A stretch of 61,381 bases of DNA, from positions 1 to 61,381 of the forward strand of contig NZ_JAUSUB010000032.1 of NCBI RefSeq assembly GCF_030813235.1, given 5' to 3'. The first letter of the stretch is position 1. Each line of letters opens with the position of its first letter. A program made the position numbers and the translations under genes. Below are positions 8,236-15,963 of this stretch, piece after piece. The notes beneath the pieces were generated by a model. It did no database searches. It was not told the origin of the DNA and saw nothing but the letters and a program-made list of their open reading frames with translations. The stretch comes from Cytobacillus purgationiresistens. Its GTDB lineage: Bacteria > Bacillota > Bacilli > Bacillales > Cytobacillaceae.

Positions 8236-9009
8236 ATGTCAAATACTCATCTATTTTTTAATACAGGCATTGGAGTAAAAAAACCGAATAGTATTCGAAA
8301 CAAAGAGCAAAAATGTCCCTTCTGCGATAGAGAAAAACTAACCAATATTCTTGCAGTAGAAGATTCAATCATATTGTTGAAAAATAAGTATCCAGTCTTA
8401 GAAAATGCTTATCAAACAGTGTTAATCGAAACCGACGATTGTGATGCGGAGTTATCCTCTTACTCGGAAGAGCATCTTGTCAAGTTGATGACTTTTGGAT
8501 TGGAACAATGGCAAGAGATAGAGAAAACAGGCGATTTTGAATCGGTTATTTTCTTTAAAAACCATGGGCCATTTTCCGGAGGGAGCATTGCGCATCCCCA
8601 TATGCAAATTGTTGGTTTGCATGATATTAATTATAAAGAAAAAGTAATTGATCGAGATTTTGAAGGTCTTGTCATTGATGAAAAGGATGGAGCTGTTTTC
8701 TCGCTTTCAACTTCTCCAAGAATTGGTTTTTATGAATTGAATGTGAAGCTAGGGGATATGAATCATGTAGCTGCTTTTGCAAAGTATGTTCAATTAGCAG
8801 CATATTATATATTAAATGATTTTCCTTTTAACTGTAATAGCTATAATTTGTTCTTTTACAAACAGGGAGAGGAAATATATACGAAAATTGTCCCTAGATA
8901 TGTTACAACACCAATATACATCGGTTATGCCATTCCTCAAGTCCCAAATAATATTGAGTGGATGAGAGATGATATAATAAACCGCTACTTTAGTAAGAGG
9001 AACAAGTAA
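8236..9009 (+). CDS. DUF4931 protein, HIT/GalT-like
   Basis: 257 residues. A CPFC pair (27-30) early in the protein and the motif HPHMQ at 120-124 resemble the zinc site and nucleotidyl-transfer histidines of galactose-1-phosphate uridylyltransferase and HIT enzymes. I match the whole to the DUF4931 family of Bacillus. It may be a nucleotidyltransferase or hydrolase acting on a nucleoside phosphate or sugar phosphate, but the substrate is unknown. RBS GGGAGAG precedes the ATG. It stands alone between two terminated or spaced genes. Confidence 0.75.
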   Translation: MSNTHLFFNTGIGVKKPNSIRNKEQKCPFCDREKLTNILAVEDSIILLKNKYPVLENAYQTVLIETDDCDAELSSYSEEHLVKLMTFGLEQWQEIEKTGDFESVIFFKNHGPFSGGSIAHPHMQIVGLHDINYKEKVIDRDFEGLVIDEKDGAVFSLSTSPRIGFYELNVKLGDMNHVAAFAKYVQLAAYYILNDFPFNCNSYNLFFYKQGEEIYTKIVPRYVTTPIYIGYAIPQVPNNIEWMRDDIINRYFSKRNK

Positions 9010-9218
9010 CGAAAGAAGAATAAAGAAAATAATGAAAAATAATCCAATTTAATGTTAGAAGTTGTGATTTTTTCATATTAAAAATATAATGAAATATTGT
9101 ACACAATCTAAATATAATAAAGTGATTGTTTGGATGAGAGATTTTTTTGGGTTTTTTTGTTTTGCATAGGAATCATAGAGCAATGGTTTACTGTGCCTTT
9201 TTATAAGGAGATTGGATA

Positions 9219-10391
9219 ATGACTTCAAAAAGAACGACACCGCCAAAGTTGGATTATACGTTAGTTTTAATATTATTTCTTTTGTTAATTGTCAGTTGTA
9301 TTTCAATTTACAGTGCTCAGACTACTGGTCAATATGGAGAAAACTTTTTAATTAAGCAAATTGTTTGGTATGTAGTGGGTATTGGTATCATTGGAGCTGT
9401 GATAACATTTGACTCCGATCAATTAAAGAAAATAGCATGGTTTGCCTATGGGTTTGGATTATTTCTTTTAGGTTTCCTTATCCTTGCACCTGATAGTATT
9501 GCTCCGGTAATCAATGGAGCGAAGGCATGGATACGAGTTCCGGGGATGGGGCAAATCCAGCCAGCAGAACTTGTAAAGGTTTTTATAATTCTCATCTTGG
9601 CCAAAACCATAGATGATCATCATCAAAAGCATTTGCTGAAAACGGTAAAGACTGATTTGCTGTTGTTGATGAAAATTCTTATTCTTACAGCACTCCCGCT
9701 TATGCTTATTATGCTGCAGCCAGATTTAGGGACAGCACTTGTGTTTATTTCGATTATGCTTGGAATGATTTTTATTTCTGGTATTTCATGGAAGATTCTT
9801 GCTCCAATTGTAGGTACAGGTACAGTGCTTGTTTCTACTATTTTTTATTTCGTTATTTGGCATCCGGAATTACTGGAGAAATACTTAGGTGTAAAGCAGT
9901 ATCAACTAGGAAGAATTTATTCGTGGCTTGATCCTTATAATTATCAAAGTTCCACCGGGTTTCAGTTAACGAGATCATTGCTTGCGATTGGATCGGGAGA
10001 GACTACTGGCAAGGGCTACGGTACGCGAGAGGTGTACTTGCCAGAGAGTCATACCGACTTTATTTTTAGTATTATTGGAGAAGAATTCGGTTTTATTGGG
10101 GCCAGTGTGGTCATCAGTCTCTTTTTCTTATTAATCTACCACCTGACAAAAGTGGGCATGGATACGAAAAATCAATTCTATACATATATTTGTGTGGGTG
10201 TTATAAGTATGATTACGTTTCACGTATTTCAAAATATTGGAATGACGATTGGTGTTTTGCCGATAACCGGGATACCTCTCCCGTTCATCAGTTATGGGGG
10301 AAGCTCGTTAATGGGAAATATGCTTGCAATGGGCTTAATATTTTCTATTCGGTACCATTATAAAAAATATATGTTTTCAAATACAAATTAA
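9219..10391 (+). CDS. RodA/FtsW/SpoVE family peptidoglycan glycosyltransferase
   Basis: 390 residues with about ten membrane segments. Conserved SEDS features: NGAKAWIRVPG, QPAELVKV, LQPDLGTALV, PESHTDFIFSIIGEEFGF and the C-terminal GIPLPFISYGGSS. SEDS proteins polymerise lipid II into glycan strands with a partner class B PBP. Length and sequence lean towards RodA (cell elongation) rather than FtsW, but a dedicated paralog is possible, since there is no cell-wall gene next to it. RBS AAGGAG precedes the ATG. The 210-nt upstream gap shows no other gene. Confidence 0.85.
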   Translation: MTSKRTTPPKLDYTLVLILFLLLIVSCISIYSAQTTGQYGENFLIKQIVWYVVGIGIIGAVITFDSDQLKKIAWFAYGFGLFLLGFLILAPDSIAPVINGAKAWIRVPGMGQIQPAELVKVFIILILAKTIDDHHQKHLLKTVKTDLLLLMKILILTALPLMLIMLQPDLGTALVFISIMLGMIFISGISWKILAPIVGTGTVLVSTIFYFVIWHPELLEKYLGVKQYQLGRIYSWLDPYNYQSSTGFQLTRSLLAIGSGETTGKGYGTREVYLPESHTDFIFSIIGEEFGFIGASVVISLFFLLIYHLTKVGMDTKNQFYTYICVGVISMITFHVFQNIGMTIGVLPITGIPLPFISYGGSSLMGNMLAMGLIFSIRYHYKKYMFSNTN

Positions 10392-10502
10392 CAAGAAAAG
10401 CGGAAGGGCCTCGCTCATCCGCTCCAATCAACATTTTTATCGATGGTTTGTCTTGTCAAAACCTATGAAAAACAACGATCTTTTAGAAAAGAGCCTTATC
10501 TT

Positions 10503-10544
10503 ATAAAAAAAGCAGTGACCTCTATTGGAAGAGAGGTCACTGCT
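10503..10544 (-). terminator. Likely terminator for the germination operon
   Basis: Perfect 13-bp inverted repeat AGCAGTGACCTCT/AGAGGTCACTGCT, with an A7 run on the left that is a T-run on the minus strand. It is about 170 nt beyond the gerAC stop, with a dispersed repeat between. Confidence 0.75.
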
Positions 10545-10581
10545 TCAGCTTGTCGAAAAATTAAAGTAAGTCAACTTCCTT

Positions 10582-10646
10582 GGATTTGGAGATGTGTCCG
10601 CTCGTCGCTCGCCTCGCGGAAAGAGTCGGAAATCCCATACCACTCT
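10582..10646 (+). repeat. Dispersed intergenic repeat, copy 2 (short)
   Basis: Starts GGATTTGGAG and ends CGGAAATCCCATACCACT, the same ends as the block at 2732-2853 in reverse orientation, but the centre is shortened to 65 bp. It lies between gerAC and its likely terminator. A remnant-like GC patch also occurs at 10395-10430. Confidence 0.55.
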
Positions 10647-10715
10647 TTTCCATCAATTGATATTGCTATGAGTTTGTCTATAGCTTCAAGCAGAGACCTC
10701 TATTTTTTTACATAA

Positions 10716-11789
10716 TCAATAAATAGCACCTGTTTCGAGGATGGCTGCATCACAATTCACATCAACAGTTAAATCACCATATGATTCTTTCCATTTTTCA
10801 AAATCAAAGTGGCGAATTTTCGTTTTGTAAAAAGCGCCAAAGCCAACTGGATCTATATTTTCCTCTTTAAACTTTTCAACTAGTTCGTAACATTCTTTCT
10901 CAACTTTATTTTCTAATTCCTTACTGATTTCTTTAATCCTACTTGGCGACAATGAATGACCTGTGTATTCTTTTATATTTCCCTTTACTTTTATATTAAT
11001 GGTTAAATGTGTTGGATCCTTTTTCTCAATCTTAAATTTATGTTTAGATATAATGCTGTGGATAGAAGCCTTCTCGCTATTATCTAAGGTGACTGTGAAA
11101 TCTCCCTTACTGTATTGATCGACGAGCAGCTTGAAATAGAACAATTTCTCACTTGGGAGGACAAATAAGGCTTTTGCATCTTTAAATAACATCAAACCGG
11201 CTATATCAATATTCTGATCATCAATTTTTTTAAGATGAGGTAAGTAGACATCTTTTCCTTGCTGGTAATAATCATGTAAAAAAACGGCAAGGTTCGTCTT
11301 TGGAACATCACCTTGTCTAATATTATGTTCGATCATATCAGAAATAAAGGATCCGTTTCCTTGAAGTCCATAGTCTGCCTTTAGTGCATCTTCCGTCTTT
11401 CCTTCAGTTGTGGCAAAATAGATTCTTGTACCAATTGAAGCATCTCGCTGATACGTATCTACGTATTCGCCAAGGCCAGTCTCTGCTAATGATTTTTCAT
11501 AAAGTGTTAAACGCATTCCGCCTACAACAACAGGTGCAGGGGATTGTTTGTGAGCATCAGAGAGCACTTCTCGGCGGAGATTACCTTCTGTTGTGATTGT
11601 TCGATTTTGCACGGACATATCTTTCATGAAATCTTGCATAAGGAAGGTTGTTTTAAATTTGTCTTTCTCATCACCTGAGTCAAAGCCAGCTGCAATAGCA
11701 ATATTGATTTCGTCTACGATTTTTTTTTCAACACAACCGGTTAAACAAATGGAGGCAGCAATTAATAAAATTACAATCCTTTTTTTCAC
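10716..11789 (-). CDS. gerAC: Spore germination receptor subunit C (GerAC family lipoprotein)
   Basis: 357 residues. The signal peptide ends LTGC with Cys19 as the lipobox cysteine, so it is a lipoprotein on the outer face of the inner spore membrane. The body follows the Ger(x)C layout, ending with the conserved C-terminal domain (NKVEKECYELVEKFKEENIDPVGFG). It starts with GTG overlapping the gerAB stop by 4 nt (GTGA), implying coupling. It is the third gene of an A-B-C receptor operon. The gerA name rests on this order and on its position near yusU and yusN, as I recall from B. subtilis; it could be another nutrient receptor. Confidence 0.85.
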   Translation of the reverse strand: MKKRIVILLIAASICLTGCVEKKIVDEINIAIAAGFDSGDEKDKFKTTFLMQDFMKDMSVQNRTITTEGNLRREVLSDAHKQSPAPVVVGGMRLTLYEKSLAETGLGEYVDTYQRDASIGTRIYFATTEGKTEDALKADYGLQGNGSFISDMIEHNIRQGDVPKTNLAVFLHDYYQQGKDVYLPHLKKIDDQNIDIAGLMLFKDAKALFVLPSEKLFYFKLLVDQYSKGDFTVTLDNSEKASIHSIISKHKFKIEKKDPTHLTINIKVKGNIKEYTGHSLSPSRIKEISKELENKVEKECYELVEKFKEENIDPVGFGAFYKTKIRHFDFEKWKESYGDLTVDVNCDAAILETGAIY

Positions 11790-12877
11790 CTTTTTTTCAC
11801 CCTTTTAGTAATCATTGTTGCAAAAAATAATAGAGGGATATACACGAAGGCAAACCCAAAAATTATTTTTTCAGTCAGGTCATTTAGCGCTTGGATTTCC
11901 TGTCCGGTATCAAAAAATTTAACGACGATTACAACAATAACTGAAATAAGTATCGTTCCTTTTCGTTGTCTTAGTTTGGTAGTCCTTTTGAGCAGACGGG
12001 AAGCAACCCAAAGTGAAATGACAATATTAGGGAGGAGGATGAGTATCCAATTGGCTACACCGATATATTCAAACCTTTCAACAAAAGGAAGCTGCACAAT
12101 CTGCCACATCGATAAGGTGCCCCAAATCGTTTTCTGCAGCTGGGCTTCAGAAAAGTAGGCAAAGCTTATAAGAGCCAATAGAGTATAAAACACAGTTGTG
12201 GTCAATACAGCAAGGTGTGCCCACTTTTTGGACTTTTTAGGCTCTTTAATAAATGGATAAACAAATAGCAAAATCTCGAAGCCTACGACAGTGAGTGACA
12301 TATAATAAGAGCCTTTAAGTAGATCAGTTATGGAATGCTCGGCAATAGGAAGGAGCTGAGTGAAATCAGTGTATCTAAAAGTAAATACGAATGTCAGAAC
12401 TAAATACGCAGGTAAAACCAATCCAAAGAAGCTTGAACCAACAACTGTTCGAAAACCTCCAAATACTAGATATGTGCTGAGAATCATAAGAGCTAAAGAG
12501 AACCAAAATGTGCTTAAGTCAGGAAACATCCAGATTTGAATGACTTCGATAAAGTTTAACAGGACGATGATGATATAGAGCATAAAATAAAAAACAAGAA
12601 GAAAACTGACCACTTTTCCAGCCATGTTTCCAATTACGTATTGATGAACACTGATAATATCCCCCTCAGCAGTTTCGGCCATTTTAAACATCATCCACAT
12701 AATAATATGAATAACGATGCCAATAATCACAATGGATATCCATCCGTCATGTCCAGCTTGTTTTGCGAGAATACGCTGATAACTTAGTACGCCAATGCCC
12801 ACTTGTAATGAGATAATGACGTAATAGACGAGAAAAGGTGAAATCTTTGCACTATCTGGGACTACATGGCTTTCCAT
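11786..12877 (-). CDS. gerAB: Spore germination receptor subunit B (GerAB family permease)
   Basis: 363 residues, hydrophobic throughout with about ten membrane helices, of the APC-superfamily spore germination permease type. It is the subunit thought to bind the nutrient germinant. A good RBS (AGGAGGTGAGAAG) precedes the ATG. It is preceded by gerAA (21-nt gap) and overlaps gerAC. Expression in this family is in the forespore under sigma G; I did not identify that promoter with certainty. Confidence 0.88.
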   Translation of the reverse strand: MESHVVPDSAKISPFLVYYVIISLQVGIGVLSYQRILAKQAGHDGWISIVIIGIVIHIIMWMMFKMAETAEGDIISVHQYVIGNMAGKVVSFLLVFYFMLYIIIVLLNFIEVIQIWMFPDLSTFWFSLALMILSTYLVFGGFRTVVGSSFFGLVLPAYLVLTFVFTFRYTDFTQLLPIAEHSITDLLKGSYYMSLTVVGFEILLFVYPFIKEPKKSKKWAHLAVLTTTVFYTLLALISFAYFSEAQLQKTIWGTLSMWQIVQLPFVERFEYIGVANWILILLPNIVISLWVASRLLKRTTKLRQRKGTILISVIVVIVVKFFDTGQEIQALNDLTEKIIFGFAFVYIPLLFFATMITKRVKKR

Positions 12878-12898
12878 TTTCTTCTCACCTCCTGGTAA

Positions 12899-14389
12899 TT
12901 ATTTGGCTGATTCCTCATCAATATCATTGACCTTTTTAGCTTTCTTTTTGTTAAAACGCTTAGGGTTCTGAGTTCGCAAAACAGTTGGTCTGCTGCTCAT
13001 ATCCTGAAGCGGTGATCTTATAATAGAATCCTTCATATCTTTGATTCTTAAAGGATATATTGGGGCAAGAAAAGGCCTGCCAAGTGAAGTTAAACGCAGC
13101 AAATGTGCGGTTAAAATACAAAAGCAAAAGACAATCCCCAAAACGCCCCATAGCTGAGCAAATAGGAGAAACGGAAAACGCAGCAGTCTGATGGTATTAC
13201 TCATTTTATAAACAGGAGTCGTAAAGGAGCCAAGTGCTCCTAAGGCAACAAAGATGAGGAGAACATTACTAGTCAGTCCCGCCTCAACAGATGCCGTTCC
13301 AATAACAATACCGCCAACGATACCAATTGTTTGTCCGACTTTAGTTGGCAGCCGCGCCCCGGCCTCTCTTAACAGCTCAATAGTAAGTTCCAGAAATAGA
13401 GCTTCAAGAATAGGAGGTAAAGGGATAGCTCTCCTGGATGTAACTAAAGTCCCTAAAAGGTCACTAGGGATGAGCTCAAAATGATAAGTAAGGGCTGCTA
13501 CATAAATAGGTGTGACTAATATGGAAAAAATAACAGCAAATACCCTAACCAATCGGAAAAATGAAGCGACAATCCAGTTTAAAAAATAATCCTCGAATGC
13601 ACTGAAGAATTCAATTAGCGTTGTCGGTGCGATTAACACATGCGGAGATCCATCTACAACAATTGCTACTTTCCCTTCAGAAAGGATTGCGGCGACCCGG
13701 TCAGGTCTTTCTGTATCCAGCAGCTGTGGAAATAGTGAATTAGAATTGTCACTGAGCAGTTCAACGATATAAGAACTGTCAGAAATGGAATCGATCTCGA
13801 TATTAGTAAGGCGTTGCTTAACTGTTTCGACGTTTTCCGAGTTGGTGATTCCTTCAATATGCAAAACAGCTACCCGAGTTTTTGAAAGTGAACCAACAGT
13901 AAACTCTTCAGAAATTAATTCCTTAATTGGAAGTCTTTTTCTAATAAGATTGAGATTTTGCCCGATAGATTCAACGAATGCTTCTTTCGGTCCGATAACA
14001 GAGAATTCTATCTCAGGTTGGCTTAGTCCACGAACAATTTCCTTTTGCGCTGCAATAAAGCCATATCGATTTTTGTCTGAGTCAAGTGTAATTAAGACAT
14101 AACCATTAAAAATCTTTTGTTCGATATCCGACGGGTCTTTTGATATTTGTACATCAGCGATGGGAACGATTTTTTTGATATCATCTAAAGTGTGTAATTC
14201 CTCATTCAATAAAGCAGGCAATGCACTTTCCTGGACAATTTGTTCATCGATTAACGTGGAAAAAAAGTGAAAGTCAAAGCGATTGTTTGTTTTGGTATTG
14301 ATATAATAAGTAGACTGATAATCGGTTGACTGCTTTAACAGGGTTTGCCAATCATTGTTATTTTTTTTGAATTTATCCCAAATGCTCAT
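12899..14389 (-). CDS. gerAA: Spore germination receptor subunit A (GerAA family)
   Basis: 496 residues from ATG 14389 (MSIWDKFKKN). The frame is open upstream to 14587, but those extra residues look non-coding and the family normally begins this way; the RBS (GGTGAT) is weak. A large soluble N-terminal domain (about 1-290) is followed by membrane helices and a conserved segment (RRAIPLPPILEALFLEL, LTIELLREAGARLP) typical of GerA-type A subunits. A Lys-rich tail ends the protein. First gene of the receptor operon; the complex sits in the spore inner membrane and triggers germination on nutrient binding. Confidence 0.87.
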   Translation of the reverse strand: MSIWDKFKKNNNDWQTLLKQSTDYQSTYYINTKTNNRFDFHFFSTLIDEQIVQESALPALLNEELHTLDDIKKIVPIADVQISKDPSDIEQKIFNGYVLITLDSDKNRYGFIAAQKEIVRGLSQPEIEFSVIGPKEAFVESIGQNLNLIRKRLPIKELISEEFTVGSLSKTRVAVLHIEGITNSENVETVKQRLTNIEIDSISDSSYIVELLSDNSNSLFPQLLDTERPDRVAAILSEGKVAIVVDGSPHVLIAPTTLIEFFSAFEDYFLNWIVASFFRLVRVFAVIFSILVTPIYVAALTYHFELIPSDLLGTLVTSRRAIPLPPILEALFLELTIELLREAGARLPTKVGQTIGIVGGIVIGTASVEAGLTSNVLLIFVALGALGSFTTPVYKMSNTIRLLRFPFLLFAQLWGVLGIVFCFCILTAHLLRLTSLGRPFLAPIYPLRIKDMKDSIIRSPLQDMSSRPTVLRTQNPKRFNKKKAKKVNDIDEESAK

Positions 14390-14609
14390 AAGTATCACCA
14401 TCAATTTAGAATGCAGGTATTTGTGTCGTATGTTACAGTGGCAGTAGGAATTCAATGCCTCAAGTACTAACCGCTGATGTTTCGATGTTTCACTTATTGT
14501 TTCCAACTTTGGTAAGGTTATGAATGGAAGTGGAAAATGACAGCGTGTTTTTAATTTAATCGAACTCATTGAATGATTGAGAAACACTAGAATTGGGGGG
14601 CGTATATCG

Positions 14610-14855
14610 ATGGATAATAAATTAACTAAGCAAGTAGATGGTCTGCTTGAAAAATATACTGAGATTTTATTAGGCGAATCGAATCAGGAGCTAAAGGATA
14701 AGGTGCAATTGTGGGTAACCTATTCTTTTATTGCAAAACAAATGCCGCAACTAGTGAAGCATTGGAATGAGATGTATCCGGATGGAAAAGAAGATATAAA
14801 AGAAATTATTATGGAAATTAAACAATTAAATGAGGAAAATAGAGCGAATAAATAA
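14610..14855 (+). CDS. yusU: DUF2573 family protein (YusU-like)
   Basis: 81 residues from ATG 14610, 8-10 nt after GGGGGGC; an in-frame ATG at 14577 lacks an RBS. The sequence LLEKYTEILLGESNQELKDKV followed by YSFIAKQMPQLVKHW and a MYPDGKED stretch matches what I remember of YusU/DUF2573, a small cytoplasmic helical protein of unknown function. It is divergent from the germination operon across about 220 nt that should hold both promoters. Confidence 0.75.
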   Translation: MDNKLTKQVDGLLEKYTEILLGESNQELKDKVQLWVTYSFIAKQMPQLVKHWNEMYPDGKEDIKEIIMEIKQLNEENRANK

Positions 14856-14856
14856 T

Positions 14857-14898
14857 GAAATGAAAGCCGTACCTAATAACTGGTACGGCTTTCATTTA
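14857..14898. terminator. Convergent terminator
   Basis: Long perfect stem ATGAAAGCCGTACC/GGTACGGCTTTCAT between the ends of yusU and the coat-protein gene. It works on both strands. Confidence 0.88.
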
Positions 14899-14899
14899 G

Positions 14900-15244
14900 T
14901 TATTGGATTCCGCCGTTATTTCTATAAGGGAATTGACTCGAATAACCTTGGAATTTCTGGTATGACTGTTGCAAGCTTTGCTGGTCAGCTGCATCAAGTG
15001 AATACCAGCCTCTTTCAAACATTAAGTTATAGAGTTGGCGCTGTTCATTTTTTGTTTCGGTAAATATGGTTAAGAACTCTTCGTAAAGGTTTTGATTACT
15101 TGCCTCATTTAAGTAAATAGAGTAGGAATCACTCATGTACTTTTCCGTTGCAAGTAAATCATTTGTAAGATCCCTATCGTTCATTTGCGGTGTTTTTGCA
15201 ATTGGTTTTTCAGGGTTTTGCACTTTTTTCTGATTTGAGCTCAA
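14900..15244 (-). CDS. yusN: CotF-like spore coat protein (YusN-like)
   Basis: 114 residues. A polar N-terminus (SSNQKKVQNPEKPIAKTPQ) precedes the CotF-type helical domain: MNDRDLTNDLLATEKYMSDS, then LYEEFLTIFTETKNEQRQLYNLMFERGWYSL. It is a four-helix ferritin-like fold without an obvious metal site. It ends in a Gln/Tyr-rich tail (QQSYQKFQGYSSQFPY) common in coat proteins. It is likely expressed in the mother cell with the next gene (19-nt gap). Confidence 0.8.
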   Translation of the reverse strand: MSSNQKKVQNPEKPIAKTPQMNDRDLTNDLLATEKYMSDSYSIYLNEASNQNLYEEFLTIFTETKNEQRQLYNLMFERGWYSLDAADQQSLQQSYQKFQGYSSQFPYRNNGGIQ

Positions 15245-15262
15245 GAGATTTCCCCTCCTTAT

Positions 15263-15535
15263 TTATTGTTGCATTCCAGTGAATTTTGGATTCTGTTCAT
15301 TTAAATGCGAAAGAATACGTTCATAATGTCGTTGATGCATTTGACCGCAAGCATCAAAAGCAGCCTTTAATTGTGGGTCCTGACAATGCTCTGCATAAAA
15401 ATGGGCTTTTTTCATAGCAAGTAAATTCCAGGAAAGCATATCATTAAAATATAGAGCATCTTTTGTAGATACCATGACAGGCGGCTGTTGCATAATCCCT
15501 TGCTGGTTTGTGAAATTCGTATTTTGCTGTTCCAT
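15263..15535 (-). CDS. Small spore coat-type protein
   Basis: 90 residues. A Gln/Asn-rich N-terminus (MEQQNTNFTNQQGIMQQPP) is followed by a helical segment, STKDALYFNDMLSWNLLAMKK then AHFYAEHCQDPQLKAAFDACGQMHQRHYERIL, that resembles the spore coat/DUF2383-like helical proteins of Bacillus. RBS GGAGG lies shortly before the ATG. It is co-directional with the CotF-like gene and probably co-expressed in sporulation. Confidence 0.7.
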   Translation of the reverse strand: MEQQNTNFTNQQGIMQQPPVMVSTKDALYFNDMLSWNLLAMKKAHFYAEHCQDPQLKAAFDACGQMHQRHYERILSHLNEQNPKFTGMQQ

Positions 15536-15611
15536 AAGGAGCCTCCATTTCTATTGTTATATAATTTCGCAAATCCGGAAAGTGTGAAAATTAAATGGAA
15601 AAATGTGAAGA

Positions 15612-15740
15612 TTATTTCTTGAATTGATTATTTTGGCTGTTCACTTTGTTATTGGTTTCTTCAACCCCTGGTCCTGCATTGCCTTTTACACTTGCTGCAC
15701 TAACGCCAGCTTTTGAAGGATTCTTTTTCATTTTTGCCAT
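15612..15740 (-). CDS. yuzL: YuzL family small protein
   Basis: 42 residues, starting MAKMKKNPSKAGVSAASVKG, then NAGPGVEETNN and ending QFKK. The KKDPSKAGVSAASVKGNAGP-type core is the signature I remember for YuzL, a tiny conserved Bacillus protein with spore-protein-like composition. RBS GGAGGTG lies 10 nt before the ATG. Function unknown. Confidence 0.8.
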   Translation of the reverse strand: MAKMKKNPSKAGVSAASVKGNAGPGVEETNNKVNSQNNQFKK

Positions 15741-15924
15741 TATTATTAATCACCTCCATTGATAGGATATCCAAACCATTTATTTTTACTGTTATTTTCT
15801 GTGAAAAGTAAAATTGAAAAAATTTAAAATTTTCGACTTAAATGATTGCTTAAAATTTTCAAATATTTTATTATTGTATATAACGACATTCATACTCATT
15901 CTAAATATTTTTTTGGAATAAAAA

Positions 15925-15942
15925 TGAATGAGTATTCATTCA
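15925..15942 (+). promoter_or_regulatory. FadR-type operator of the fad operon
   Basis: The 18-nt palindrome TGAATGAGTATTCATTCA matches the known Bacillus FadR (YsiA) box almost perfectly. It lies 22 nt upstream of the fadN start codon. A degenerate second copy in the opposite sense (CATTCATACTCATTC) lies at 15888-15902. FadR represses beta-oxidation genes until long-chain acyl-CoA releases it. Confidence 0.85.
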
Positions 15943-15963
15943 AAATCGAAGGAGGAAATAAAG

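Noticed and set aside
10443..10715. 90-codon plus frame between rodA-like gene and gerAC
   Set aside because: It runs through a terminator hairpin and a dispersed repeat and has no RBS.
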